Positions 53,044 through 61,258 of a DNA stretch of 64,000 nucleotides are shown one piece after another; position 1 is the stretch's first letter; the number at the start of each line of letters is the position of its first letter. The stretch is from positions 1-64,000 of the forward strand of contig NZ_JODC01000008.1 in the NCBI RefSeq assembly GCF_000720765.1. The letters are read 5' to 3'. The notes below the pieces were generated by a model that was not told the DNA's origin, did no database searches, and saw nothing but the letters and a program-made list of their open reading frames with translations. A program made the position numbers and the translations under genes. The DNA is from Streptomyces sp. NRRL S-646 (GTDB taxonomy: Bacteria; Actinomycetota; Actinomycetes; Streptomycetales; Streptomycetaceae).

Positions 53044-53880
53044 TTACATGCCGCCCATCGACGGCATCGACCCCTGCAGCCCCGGCAGCAGCCAGTCCTG
53101 GAACGGGGCGAGCACGGCCAGCACGAGGAAGGCGACCCCCACGGCCCGCGCGAGCAGCGGGCCCCGGGACCAGAGCTTCTCGACGAAGATCACCACCGCC
53201 AGCCCGGCCATCGCCGCCACGTTCATCACCCCGAGCGGGATCAGGACGACCATCAGCCCCGCGCAGCAGCCGACACAGTAGGCGCCGTGATGGACGCCCA
53301 CCCGAAGATCTCGGGCCGGCCGGCGGAAACCGGCGTAGTGCACCAGATGGCTCAGGGGGTCTCGGCAGTGCCGCAGACAGACGTACTTGAGGGGCCCGAG
53401 CTGATACAGGCCCGCGAGCAGGAAGGCCACCGAGCCGATCCAGCGTCCGGCGGTCGGATGGTCGTCCACCAGACGGCCGGTGAGGGCCAGAGCCGCGTAG
53501 GCGAGCAGCCCGAACGCCGTCCACACCAGCAGATATCCGCCCACGAACTCGACCGTGCGCGCGGTCCGCGTCCAGCCGGAGGACTGCCGGCCGATGCCCC
53601 GCACCCAGGTGATGGCCACCGGCGCCATGGACGGCAGCATCATGGCCGCCATCATCGTCACCCACAGCAGCAGGAACAGCGGCAGCGCCATCCCCATGGT
53701 GCCGGGCTCGACCCCCATGTCCCGGGCCTGCCCGATGGTCAGCGCCCAGGCGGGCACCGCGATCAGGACGACCAGAAGCCAGGCGACCGCCAGATCCCGC
53801 GTCGGCAGCAGGCCTCCGCCCGTTCCGGTCGGCGCGGGTGACCGGGCGGATGCGAGGGTGGAAGTCCGGATATGACGCAT
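53044..53880 (-). CDS. DUF2182 integral membrane protein
   Basis: 278 residues, six or seven helices. Conserved family blocks: LLLWVTMMAAMMLPSMAPVA, YLLVWTAFGLLAYAALAL, AGLYQLGPLKYVCLRHCRDP, GVHHGAYCVGCCAGLMVVLI, MAGLAVVIFVEKLWSRGPLL. The repeated Met, Cys and His residues in or near the membrane make metal binding plausible; the family is annotated as predicted metal-binding. It is convergent with the NrtS-like gene and close to DUF1326, with which it typically co-occurs. Transport of copper or another soft metal is a hypothesis. Confidence 0.9.
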   Translation of the reverse strand: MRHIRTSTLASARSPAPTGTGGGLLPTRDLAVAWLLVVLIAVPAWALTIGQARDMGVEPGTMGMALPLFLLLWVTMMAAMMLPSMAPVAITWVRGIGRQSSGWTRTARTVEFVGGYLLVWTAFGLLAYAALALTGRLVDDHPTAGRWIGSVAFLLAGLYQLGPLKYVCLRHCRDPLSHLVHYAGFRRPARDLRVGVHHGAYCVGCCAGLMVVLIPLGVMNVAAMAGLAVVIFVEKLWSRGPLLARAVGVAFLVLAVLAPFQDWLLPGLQGSMPSMGGM

Positions 53881-53982
53881 CGGCGTGCTCTCCTACAGAC
53901 ACTTCCAGGAGAGCACGCCACTGTCGGGGGCGCCAGCGCCCGTTGTACCGGCTCTTGCAGGTTCTACGGCGCACCACATAAG

Positions 53983-53999
53983 TTACCTGTCGGTAGTAA
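53983..53999. promoter_or_regulatory. Inverted repeat before the enoyl-CoA hydratase gene
   Basis: TTACC, TGTC, GGTA followed by GTAA: an imperfect palindrome of the TTACC/GGTAA type seen in TetR-family fatty-acid regulators. It is 25 bp before the start codon, overlapping the probable promoter. Confidence 0.4.
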
Positions 54000-54023
54000 A
54001 GGTGAGTGCCCGAGGGAGCCGCC

Positions 54024-54695
54024 ATGCCCGTACTCGACCGCCAGGACGATGTCTACGTCCTCGATCTCGGAGACGGCGAGAACCGTTTCCACCCCGACTG
54101 GATCTCCGCCGTCGAGGCCGCCCTGGACGAGGTGGAGAAGGCGGAGGGGCCTCGCGCGCTGGTGACCACCGCGACGGGCAAGTTCTACTCCAACGGGCTC
54201 GACCTGGACTGGCTGTTCGCGCACGCCGACCAGCACATGGACTACGTCGTCTCCGTGCACGCCCTCTTCGCGCGGCTGCTGTCCCTGCCGGTGGTCACCG
54301 TGGCCGCGCTGCAGGGGCACACCTTCGCCGCCGGAGCCATGTTCTCGCTGGCCCACGACTTCCGTGTGATGCGCGCCGACCGCGGCTTCTGGTGCCTGCC
54401 CGAGGCCGACATCGACATCCCCTTCACGCCCGGCATGTCCGCCCTCATCCAGTCCCGCCTGGCGCCGCGGACCGCCCACGAGGCCATGGTCACCGCCCGC
54501 CGCTACGGCGGCCACGACGCCCTGGCCGCGGGCATCGTCGACCACGCCGTCGACGAGGACGCCGTACGGACGACGGCTCTCGGTCTCGCGCAGCCCCTGG
54601 CCGCCAAGGCGGGCGACACCCTCGCCACCATCAGGACCCGTATGTACGCACCCGCCCTCGCCGCCCTGCGCGACACGGACGACCCCCTGGGCTGA
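54024..54695 (+). CDS. Enoyl-CoA hydratase/isomerase family protein
   Basis: 223 residues of the crotonase fold, on the short side. Oxyanion-hole regions are TGKFYSNGLDLDWLFAHADQ and VAALQGHTFAAGAMFSLAHD; DFRVMRADRGFWCLPEADID carries one of the usual acidic positions. It resembles plant and actinobacterial delta3,delta2-enoyl-CoA isomerase-like proteins. ATG 54024 with a GAGGGAG site. Single gene; the substrate is not evident. Confidence 0.9.
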   Translation: MPVLDRQDDVYVLDLGDGENRFHPDWISAVEAALDEVEKAEGPRALVTTATGKFYSNGLDLDWLFAHADQHMDYVVSVHALFARLLSLPVVTVAALQGHTFAAGAMFSLAHDFRVMRADRGFWCLPEADIDIPFTPGMSALIQSRLAPRTAHEAMVTARRYGGHDALAAGIVDHAVDEDAVRTTALGLAQPLAAKAGDTLATIRTRMYAPALAALRDTDDPLG

Positions 54696-54791
54696 CCGCA
54701 CGGGCTCAGCCGCCTCAGTCCGCGGGTGGAGACCTCTCCATCGACCCGTGGGTGGTGGTGATCCACTGGGTGCGCGGAGCAGGCTTGAGGC

Positions 54792-55433
54792 ATGGGTCCA
54801 CTCCACTCGGCACTCGTCGCTCTCACCGGTGTCTGCGTCTTGGTCTTTGTCGTGGCCTGGATCGGCGGCGCCGTCTACTTCGGCGTGAAGAGCCAGGCCG
54901 GCCTGCGCGGCTGGGCGCATGGACTTCGACGCACGTTGCCTCGCCGGCTTCTGCTGACAGCCGGCGCCCTTGCCCTGTCCACGCTGGTCCGTCACTCGCG
55001 GGGCTTCTGGCGCCATCTGCAGTTCTGGCAGCCCGAACTCGCCCTCCTGGGCGGTCTGCTCGCCGTCGCCTCCACCGTGTTGCTGCTGTGGGCCCGCTGG
55101 GTCCTGGGCACGATGTGGGCCAGCGTCCCGATGGTCCAGGAGCACCACGAACTGCGCACCGACGGCCCCTATCGGCTGGTCCGCCACCCCATCTACACCG
55201 GCCTGCTCGGCCTGATCACCGGCTCCATGCTCGCCTGCGGCTTCGGCGTCTGGATCGCCTTGACGGTGGTCGCCACACCCTGGCTGCTGCGCCGGGTCCG
55301 GATCGAGGACGGCCTGATGGCCGGCCAGTTCGGCCCGTCCTACGACACCTACCGCGCTCGCGTCCCCGCACTGATCCCTTGGACGCGGCCCGCTCCTGTG
55401 GGGCTCCGCCGGGCCGGCAGCGAGCAGCATTAG
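54792..55433 (+). CDS. ICMT/PEMT-like membrane methyltransferase
   Basis: 213 residues with about five helices and the isoprenylcysteine carboxyl methyltransferase signature HHELRTDGPYRLVRHPIYTG, followed by EDGLMAGQFGPSYDTYRARV near the C-terminus. It binds SAM at the membrane; the actual acceptor in bacteria is mostly unknown. ATG 54792. Single gene after a 96-bp gap. Confidence 0.9.
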   Translation: MGPLHSALVALTGVCVLVFVVAWIGGAVYFGVKSQAGLRGWAHGLRRTLPRRLLLTAGALALSTLVRHSRGFWRHLQFWQPELALLGGLLAVASTVLLLWARWVLGTMWASVPMVQEHHELRTDGPYRLVRHPIYTGLLGLITGSMLACGFGVWIALTVVATPWLLRRVRIEDGLMAGQFGPSYDTYRARVPALIPWTRPAPVGLRRAGSEQH

Positions 55434-55445
55434 CGGGTCGTACGA

Positions 55446-55769
55446 GTGCGCATCGGCGATGACGGCACGGTTCTGCAGATCCGCCTGCACGACGCCCACG
55501 AGTCGTTGGCGGCCGACGGACTGAACGAGGGCCGGCTCGCCCTCTACATGCCGGCCCAGCGGCTCTCGCTGACGGCGGGGCCGCTGCGGCTCCTCGACGG
55601 TGACTTCGCCCGGCTGCCGAGCGTGCAGACCTGGTCCCTGGCCGTGTCCCACGGCGACGGCGACGGGCACGTCGACGTGGCGGCTCGCAGGGATCCTCCT
55701 CCGCGTGGCACTCGTCGGCCGCAGGTACGGCCGCTCGGTCAGGACGTGGTGGCAGGGGCCTGGAAATAG
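55446..55769 (+). CDS. Unrecognised short frame, possibly a gene fragment
   Basis: About 107 residues from GTG 55446. The first 80 show strong coding-type third positions (VRIGDDGTVLQIRLHDAHES, GLNEGRLALYMPAQRLSLTA, LRLLDGDFARLPSVQTWSLA). The last 25 are low-complexity and overlap the convergent SDR gene. It is tandem after the methyltransferase (12-bp gap). I recognise no domain; a truncated small gene whose 3' end was replaced is likely. Confidence 0.4.
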   Translation: MRIGDDGTVLQIRLHDAHESLAADGLNEGRLALYMPAQRLSLTAGPLRLLDGDFARLPSVQTWSLAVSHGDGDGHVDVAARRDPPPRGTRRPQVRPLGQDVVAGAWK

Positions 55770-56662
55770 TGGCCCTTGTCGAGGTCATCGAGGAGACCGG
55801 GGCCGGTGGGCTGCCAGTCCAGCAGTTCGCGGGTCAGGGCGCTGGACGCCGGGCCGTCGAGTGCCAGGAAGTGACCCAGCCAGGCGAAGTGCTCCGCCGC
55901 GGCCTCGGGTGCCACGGAGGCCACCGGCACATCCAGGTGACGACCGATCACCTCGGCGATGTCGCGGATCGGGACGCCTTCCTCCGCGACGCCGTGCAGC
56001 ACCGCGCCCGCGGGGGCCTTTTCCACCGCCAGACGGAACAGCCGTGCGGCGTCGAGGCGGTGGACGGCCGGCCAGCGGTTGGCGCCGTCGCCGATGTAGC
56101 CGGAGACTCCCTTGTCCCGGGCGATGGCGACGAGGGTCGCCATGAACCCGTTGTCTCCTTCGCCATGGCAGGTCGGAGACAGCCGCACCACGGATGAGCG
56201 CACTCCGCGTGAGGCAAGCGCAAGCATCGCCGTGGCGGTGGCCGAGCGGATGGACACCGGCGAGCCGTCGACCGCGGGCATGTCCCGCTCGCTCGACACC
56301 TGCCCCGGCTTCAGGCCGACCAGCCCGGAGGCGAGGACGAAGGGACGGCCGGTGCCGGCCAGCGCCTCGCCGAGGGTCTCGACGGCGCGTCGGTCGGCCT
56401 CGGCGGCGCCCTGGAAATTGCCGGTGAAGGCGAGGTCGTGCTTGAAGGCGAGGTGGACCACCCCGTCCGACGTGGCAGCGGCGCCGGCGAGGACGTCGAG
56501 GTCGTCGACGGTGCCGCGGACCACGTCCGCACCGGCGGTGGTGAGTGCGGCGGCAGAGGCGTCGGAGCGGGCGAGTCCGACGACCCGGTGCCCGGCGTCC
56601 ATGAGTTCGGGAACGAGGGCGGAGCCGATCCAGCCGGACGCGCCGGTCACGAAGATGCGCAT
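55739..56662 (-). CDS. NAD-dependent epimerase/SDR-family oxidoreductase
   Basis: 307 residues of the extended SDR fold: MRIFVTGASGWIGSALVPEL (NAD loop), VVHLAFKHDLAFTGN, then an atypical active site. The usual YxxxK is not obvious (SIRSATATAMLALASRGVRS), as in atypical SDRs. ANRWPAVHRLDAARLFRLAV is the conserved substrate-site helix. It is divergent from a TetR gene across two repeated operators, so it is probably induced by a toxic or signalling compound. Confidence 0.92.
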   Translation of the reverse strand: MRIFVTGASGWIGSALVPELMDAGHRVVGLARSDASAAALTTAGADVVRGTVDDLDVLAGAAATSDGVVHLAFKHDLAFTGNFQGAAEADRRAVETLGEALAGTGRPFVLASGLVGLKPGQVSSERDMPAVDGSPVSIRSATATAMLALASRGVRSSVVRLSPTCHGEGDNGFMATLVAIARDKGVSGYIGDGANRWPAVHRLDAARLFRLAVEKAPAGAVLHGVAEEGVPIRDIAEVIGRHLDVPVASVAPEAAAEHFAWLGHFLALDGPASSALTRELLDWQPTGPGLLDDLDKGHYFQAPATTS

Positions 56663-56681
56663 GGGAGAGCCCCAAACTGTC

Positions 56682-56732
56682 GATGTCAGTGACTGTCATC
56701 GACGCTAACACGGGATGTCAGTGGCTGTCATC
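56682..56732. promoter_or_regulatory. Duplicated TetR operator
   Basis: GATGTCAGTGACTGTCATC (56682-56700) and GATGTCAGTGGCTGTCATC (56714-56732) differ at one base and are each near-palindromic; centres 32 bp apart. They lie between the divergent SDR and TetR genes and are strong binding-site candidates. Confidence 0.72.
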
Positions 56733-56747
56733 ACGTAGGATCTGCTC

Positions 56748-57314
56748 ATGGGTAGATGGGAGCCGAACGCGCGCGAACGCCTGGCGAGAGCGGCGCTGGA
56801 GCTCTACAGCGAGCGCGGCTACGAACAAACCACGGTGGCGGAGATCGCCCAACGGGCCGGCCTCACCGAGCGGACCTTCTTCCGGCACTACGCCGACAAG
56901 CGCGAGGTGCTGTTCGGCGGCTCAAGTGCGCTGCAGGAGCTGTTCGTCAATGCGGTCGCCGAGGCTCCGCCGTCCGCCGCCCCGATCGACGCGGTCGCGG
57001 CGGGCCTCGAGGCGGTCTCCGCCGTCTTCGTCGGCCGCCACGGACACTCCCGGCGGCGACACGCCGTCATCGTGGCGAACGCGGTACTCCAGGAGCGCGA
57101 GCTGATCAAGCTCGCCTCGCTGTCGGCTGCGCTCGCCGACGCCCTGCGCCGACGCGGCGTGCCGGAACCGGCCGCAAGCCTGACTGCCGAGGCGGGGGTC
57201 GCCGTCTTCAAGATCGGCTTCGAGCGCTGGGTCGGGGCGGCCGAGGAACGCACGATGGCGCAGTTGATGCGGGAGTCATTGGACGAGCTCAAGGCCGTGA
57301 CCGCGGGCGGCTGA
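56748..57314 (+). CDS. TetR-family transcriptional regulator
   Basis: 188 residues. The HTH at about 5-55 (NARERLARAALELYSERGYE, QTTVAEIAQRAGLTERTFFR, HYADKREVLFGG) is followed by a helical effector domain ending LMRESLDELKAVTAGG. Starting ATG 56748 is 15 bp after the second operator copy, so autoregulation is likely together with repression of the divergent SDR gene. Confidence 0.93.
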   Translation: MGRWEPNARERLARAALELYSERGYEQTTVAEIAQRAGLTERTFFRHYADKREVLFGGSSALQELFVNAVAEAPPSAAPIDAVAAGLEAVSAVFVGRHGHSRRRHAVIVANAVLQERELIKLASLSAALADALRRRGVPEPAASLTAEAGVAVFKIGFERWVGAAEERTMAQLMRESLDELKAVTAGG

Positions 57315-57334
57315 AGCCTCGTGGTCCCGTCGGG

Positions 57335-58480
57335 TCAGGACAGGCTGTTGATCTTGCTGCGGACCTGGTTCACGATGGCGGCCGGGAGCGTCGCGTAACC
57401 CTGGAAGCTCAGGTCCTGCTGGCCCTTCACGCCGGCGATGTACGTCAGGAACGCCTTGGTGGCGGGCCATGTGGCCGGCTTGTTGCCCTTGTCGCAGACG
57501 ATCTCGTACGTGACCATGTCGATCGGATACGCGCCCGGGGTCTTGGTCGCGTAGTCGAGCTTGAGCACGAGGTCGTCACCGGTACCGACGATTTTGGCAG
57601 TGGAGATCGCCTTGGAGGCCGTGAAGACACTGGCGTCGACGGGAGTGGTGGCGCCGGTGTCGATCGCGACCGTGGGAATGCCTCGGGCGATCGCGTACGA
57701 CAGCTCGACGTAGCCGATCGCATCCGTGGTCTTCTTCACCTGGTCGACGAGGCCCGAGGAACCCTTGGCCGACTGGCCGCCCTTGGCCTTCCAGTCCTTG
57801 CTGTGCCCGTGGGGCCAGGCGCTCGGCGCGGCGGCGCTGAGATAGGAGGTGAAGTTGTCCGTCGTGCCGGAGGAATCGGATCGGTGGGACGCCCGGATCG
57901 ACGTCGACGGCAGCTTGGCGCCGGGGTTGAGTTTCGCGATCGCCGGATCGTTCCACTTCGTGATCCGGGAGTCGAAGATCTTGGCGAGCGTGGAGGCGTC
58001 CAGGACCAACTTCCTGAGTCCCGGGACGTTGTAGCCGATGGCGATCGGGCCGCCGACCATCGGCAGGTGGACTGCCCGGCCGCTGTTGGAGCAGACGCTC
58101 TTGGACTGGGTGATCTGGGCGTCGCTCAGTGCGGAGTCGGAACCCGCGAAGGCGGTTCTGCCCTCCAGGAAATCGGTCTGGCCGGCACCGGAGCCGTTGC
58201 CCTCGTAGCTGATCCGAGTGCCGGGGCAGGCTCGCATGTAGTTCTTGATCCAGAACTTCATCGCGAACTCCTGCGCAGTCGAGCCGGAACCCGACACATG
58301 GGCCGCCTTGCCGCACTTGACCCCGCTTGCGGCCGTGGTGGTCGGCGCGGCGGCCGTGGACGATCCGCCGGACGGCCCGGAGCTGTCGCTCGAGCCGCAG
58401 GCCGTCAGGAGCAGGGCGCCGGAGACAACCGCCGAGCCGGCCGCCAGGGCGCGCAGCCTGCTCTTCCGTAGAGGCTTCAC
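57335..58480 (-). CDS. pstS: PstS-type phosphate-binding lipoprotein
   Basis: 381 residues. Lipobox LLLTAC (Cys about 28), Ser/Gly linker, then the phosphate-binding protein fold: HVSGSGSTAQEFAMKFWIKN, GNGSGAGQTDFLEGRTAFAG, FDSRITKWNDPAIAKLNPG, RSDSSGTTDNFTSYLSAA, AIGYVELSYAIARGIPTVAI. It binds phosphate at the cell surface for the Pst importer. No pstCAB follows, so it is either a scavenging paralogue or separated from the main operon. I saw no convincing PHO-box (GTTCACC repeats) in the gap upstream. Confidence 0.92.
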   Translation of the reverse strand: MKPLRKSRLRALAAGSAVVSGALLLTACGSSDSSGPSGGSSTAAAPTTTAASGVKCGKAAHVSGSGSTAQEFAMKFWIKNYMRACPGTRISYEGNGSGAGQTDFLEGRTAFAGSDSALSDAQITQSKSVCSNSGRAVHLPMVGGPIAIGYNVPGLRKLVLDASTLAKIFDSRITKWNDPAIAKLNPGAKLPSTSIRASHRSDSSGTTDNFTSYLSAAAPSAWPHGHSKDWKAKGGQSAKGSSGLVDQVKKTTDAIGYVELSYAIARGIPTVAIDTGATTPVDASVFTASKAISTAKIVGTGDDLVLKLDYATKTPGAYPIDMVTYEIVCDKGNKPATWPATKAFLTYIAGVKGQQDLSFQGYATLPAAIVNQVRSKINSLS

Positions 58481-58892
58481 TCTTCGGTGCTCCTTGCTTG
58501 TGGGCGGCCGGGGTCGGTGCGGCGGAGGGGTTGATGACCGTGGATCAGTTGGCGGTCACGGCCCGAACCTTCGAGGAACTATACGCAGCAAAGCGGACAT
58601 TTTCGGTGATTATCTCTTCGGGCTGGAGCTGTTTGTGGGCGCGGTGTACGCCTCCACGGTGCGCGCGTGGCGGCGGCCGCCAGGCTTCTGAACCTGCCCG
58701 GCTCATGGAACCGTCCCGGCCCGGATTCTCGCCGCCGCTCGGGCCAACTGGCCTCCCGCGCTACACCATCCGGTGGCTTATCGCCGTCAGAGCGTTAATC
58801 ATGTCTCCGATTTTCTGATCATTCCACTATCCGGGTCTTGGTACTGACCGGCCGTCACGAAGCCCCGAACCGAGTCGAGGAGAGTGGAGAAG
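58481..58892. other. Intergenic region, promoters only
   Basis: 412 bp between the divergent pstS and the proline-rich protein gene. A short frame from ATG 58537 (MTVDQLAVTARTFEELYA) is followed by unrelated low-homology sequence and is not supported as a gene. The right part is less GC-rich (TTATCGCC...GTTAATCATG) and probably contains the promoter of the gene at 58893. Confidence 0.45.
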
Positions 58893-59846
58893 ATGACGAA
58901 ATCGCCGCGATGGCGATCCGTTCTGGCGCCAGCTGTCATGGCTGCCGCGCTTGGCGCTGCCGCGCTGTCGAGCGCGGGAACCGCCTACGCCCAGGACCTC
59001 ACCACCCCGAACCCGCCTTCCCCGGCGCCCCCCGCTCATCCGGAACATCCGGGGAAGCCTGGTTATCCGGCTCAGCCCGGGAAGCCTGCGTATCCGGAGA
59101 AGCCTGGCCATCCGGCTCAGCCGGTGAAGCCTGCGTATCCGGCTCAGCCGGTGAAGCCTGGCCATCCGGCTCAGCCGGTGAAGCCTGCGTATCCGGCTCA
59201 GCCGGTGAAGCCTGGGTATCCGGCTCAGCCGGTGAAGCCTGGGTATCCGGCTCAGCCGGTGAAGCCTGGGTATCCGGCCCATCCGGTGAAGCCTGGGTAT
59301 CCGGCTCAGCCGGTGAAGCCTGGCTATCCCGCTCAGCCGGTGAAGCCTGCGTATCCGGCTCAGCCCGCGAAGCCTGCTTATCCTCAGCAGCCGGTGAAGC
59401 CTGCCTATCCCGCTCAGCCCGTAAAACCTGCGTATCCGGCTCAGCCGGTGAAGCCTGCGTATCCGGCTCAGCCGGTGAAGCCTGCGTATCCGGCTCAGCC
59501 GGTGAAGCCTGCGTCTCCGGAGAAGCCTGCTTACCCGGCTCAGCCGGTGAAGCCTGCGTCTCCGGAGAAGCCTGCTTACCCGGCTCAACCGGTCAAGCCC
59601 GCGTACCCTGAGCAGCCGGTGAAGCCTGCGTCTCCGGAGAAGCCTGCCTATCCGGAGCACCCGACGAAGCCCGCCTCTCCGGAGCAGCCGGTCAAGCCTG
59701 CCTATCCGGAGCACCCGACGAAGCCCGCCGCGGAGTACGGGCGGCTCGCCCCGCTCGCGAACACCTGTGAAAACGACGAGGAGTGGCTGATCCCGGGTGG
59801 TGCGGCCGTCAGACGTGGTGTGGGCGCCGCACGGTCGCCGGCGTGA
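58893..59846 (+). CDS. Secreted proline-rich nonapeptide-repeat protein
   Basis: 317 residues. A Sec signal (LAPAVMAAALGAAALSSAGT, AYAQD) leads to a region of about 220 residues made of roughly 22 nonapeptides YPAQPVKPA/G (variants HPAQPVKPA, YPEHPTKPA) with several hexapeptides (SPEKPA, YPEKPG). The C-terminus is short, with one Cys (ANTCENDEEWLIPGG), and shows no LPXTG or membrane anchor. It is probably extended, Lys/Pro-rich and extracellular, like proline-rich cell-wall linkers. ATG 58893 with GGAGA upstream. Function unknown. Confidence 0.82.
   Translation: MTKSPRWRSVLAPAVMAAALGAAALSSAGTAYAQDLTTPNPPSPAPPAHPEHPGKPGYPAQPGKPAYPEKPGHPAQPVKPAYPAQPVKPGHPAQPVKPAYPAQPVKPGYPAQPVKPGYPAQPVKPGYPAHPVKPGYPAQPVKPGYPAQPVKPAYPAQPAKPAYPQQPVKPAYPAQPVKPAYPAQPVKPAYPAQPVKPAYPAQPVKPASPEKPAYPAQPVKPASPEKPAYPAQPVKPAYPEQPVKPASPEKPAYPEHPTKPASPEQPVKPAYPEHPTKPAAEYGRLAPLANTCENDEEWLIPGGAAVRRGVGAARSPA
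59035..59733 (+). repeat. 27-bp tandem repeat array within the proline-rich gene
   Basis: About 22 copies of a 27-bp unit (CCGGTGAAGCCTGCGTATCC plus GGCTCAG), interspersed with a few 18-bp units. Central copies are nearly identical in DNA, including synonymous positions, which points to recent expansion by slippage or unequal exchange. The period is a multiple of three, so both strands keep long open frames that are not genes. Confidence 0.92.
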
Positions 59847-59951
59847 CGGTGATGAGTCCTCGCCCTCGACACGACAGCCGGTGTGGGGGGAACCGGAGGG
59901 GCGTTGCGCGGAGCCTGACTGGCCCTCGGGGGGATGTCGTAGATCGGCTGT

Positions 59952-59984
59952 TGTGCCGGGCCCGGAGTACCCGGGCCCGGCACA
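59952..59984. terminator. Strong bidirectional terminator
   Basis: TGTGCCGGGCCCGG pairs perfectly with CCGGGCCCGGCACA (14-bp stem, 5-base loop AGTAC). It lies between the convergent proline-rich gene and the CadD gene. Confidence 0.85.
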
Positions 59985-59999
59985 CCGTCCAGCTGGGGG

Positions 60000-60602
60000 T
60001 CACAAGCCGAATGCGCCGCCCTCGACGAGAATGAGCAGCCCGAGGGTGATCAGGACCAACGGGAGCAGGACGTGCCCCCACCGGCTGAGCGCCTTGGCGA
60101 TGGCCGGCCGGGTGGCGAAGAAGCGGCCCGCGAAGCACCACAGCCCCACCAGTGCCAGGAAGACGACGGCATACACGCTCATCCCGCCCAGGCCGGCGGT
60201 GGCGAACACGGGGACGTAGACGCCGATGTTGTCGCCGCCGTTGGCGAAGGTGACAGCGGCGACCTCCAGCGCTCTCGGCCCGCCCTCGGCCCTCTCCTGC
60301 GCGTCGTCCTCGTCCTTGTCGTCGCGGTGCTGCCACGCGTGCCAGGCCGACTTCAGGCCGAGTGCGAGGGGGAGCAGTCCGAGATACGGGATGGCCGGCT
60401 CGGGCAGGAAGGCGGCGCCGAACGCCGCGGCGACGGCTACGGCGAGGATGGCGGCGAAGCCGACGTACTGGCCGAGCGTGATCCGGCGGGCGGAACCACG
60501 GTGGCCCGCGCCCTGCGCGAAGAACAGCGACAGCAGCAGGATGTCGTCGATGTTGGTGACGGCGAACAGCCCGGCCGCCTGCCCGACGATCCCCAGGTTC
60601 AC
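60000..60602 (-). CDS. CadD-family cadmium/cation transporter
   Basis: 200 residues, about five to six helices. The family-defining NxxD blocks are LFAVTNIDDILLLSLFFAQG near the start and VTFANGGDNIGVYVPVFATA in the middle, each placing Asp in a helix; between them lies a charged loop with HRDDKDEDDAQERAEGG. It probably exports or sequesters divalent cations such as cadmium. GTG start. It is directly downstream of the TetR gene on the same strand (30 bp), so it may be co-transcribed with it. Confidence 0.87.
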   Translation of the reverse strand: MNLGIVGQAAGLFAVTNIDDILLLSLFFAQGAGHRGSARRITLGQYVGFAAILAVAVAAAFGAAFLPEPAIPYLGLLPLALGLKSAWHAWQHRDDKDEDDAQERAEGGPRALEVAAVTFANGGDNIGVYVPVFATAGLGGMSVYAVVFLALVGLWCFAGRFFATRPAIAKALSRWGHVLLPLVLITLGLLILVEGGAFGL

Positions 60603-60632
60603 CGATGAACACCCCTCACGCTCGGTACGCGG

Positions 60633-61223
60633 TCAGTTCGGTCGGCGCAGCCCTGCGATGAGGAGTTCGACCAGCCGGCGCGCATCGTAGCGGGGGTCGC
60701 TCTCCGCGCCGATGCAGAGGTTGCCGACGCCGCGCATGAGCTCGTAGGCCTTGAGGTCGGACCGGATCTCGCCGGAGGTGGCGGCCGCGTCGAGCAGTTG
60801 GGTGCACACGGGCACGAGGCGGTCGAGGAAGTAGGCGTGCAGTGTCTCGAAGCCGGCGTTGTCGGACTGCAGTACGGCAGCGAGTCCGTGCTTGGTGACC
60901 AGGAAGTCGACGAACCGGTCGATCCACTGCCCCAGTGCGGCGTAGGGGGTCGGGCTGCTCCCCAGCAGGGCCGGGCCGGCCTCGGCGCAGGCCTCGACCT
61001 GGTGCCGGTAGACGGCAACGATCAGGTCGGCTCTCGTCGGGAAGTGGCGGTAGATCGTGCCCATCCCGACACCGGCCCTGGCCGCGATGTCGCGGACCGG
61101 CGCTTCCACGCCCGAGGTGACGAAGACCGCGGCGGCCGCATCGAGCAGGGTCTGCTCGTTGCGCCGGGCGTCCGTCCGCTTGGGCCGGGCTGCGCGTCCT
61201 GCGTCCTTGCCGCTGTCGCTCAC
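60633..61223 (-). CDS. TetR-family regulator
   Basis: 196 residues. The HTH lies at about 15-60 (KRTDARRNEQTLLDAAAAVF, VRDIAARAGVGMGTIYRHFP, TRADLIVAVYRHQVE). The C-terminal domain has AYELMRGVGNLCIGAESDPR, typical of SbtR-like members. The GTG at 61223 has GGAGGGAA upstream. It is divergent from an aldo-keto reductase/LLM oxidoreductase pair across two 15-bp inverted repeats, presumably its operators. Confidence 0.92.
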   Translation of the reverse strand: MSDSGKDAGRAARPKRTDARRNEQTLLDAAAAVFVTSGVEAPVRDIAARAGVGMGTIYRHFPTRADLIVAVYRHQVEACAEAGPALLGSSPTPYAALGQWIDRFVDFLVTKHGLAAVLQSDNAGFETLHAYFLDRLVPVCTQLLDAAATSGEIRSDLKAYELMRGVGNLCIGAESDPRYDARRLVELLIAGLRRPN

Positions 61224-61258
61224 CGTGCCGTTCCCTCCACCATTGGGGCTTGCTGAAA

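Noticed and set aside
58481..58892. PHO box for pstS
   Set aside because: No convincing GTTCACC direct repeats in the upstream gap.
58827..59714. A 295-codon Arg/Leu-rich repeat frame on the minus strand and a Gly/Ser-rich frame on the plus strand
   Set aside because: Both arise because the 27-bp repeat is a multiple of three, leaving all frames open; only the frame with the signal peptide and ribosome site is credible.
59035..59733. CRISPR-like repetitive array
   Set aside because: Units are contiguous without unique spacers and lie inside a coding frame; no cas genes.
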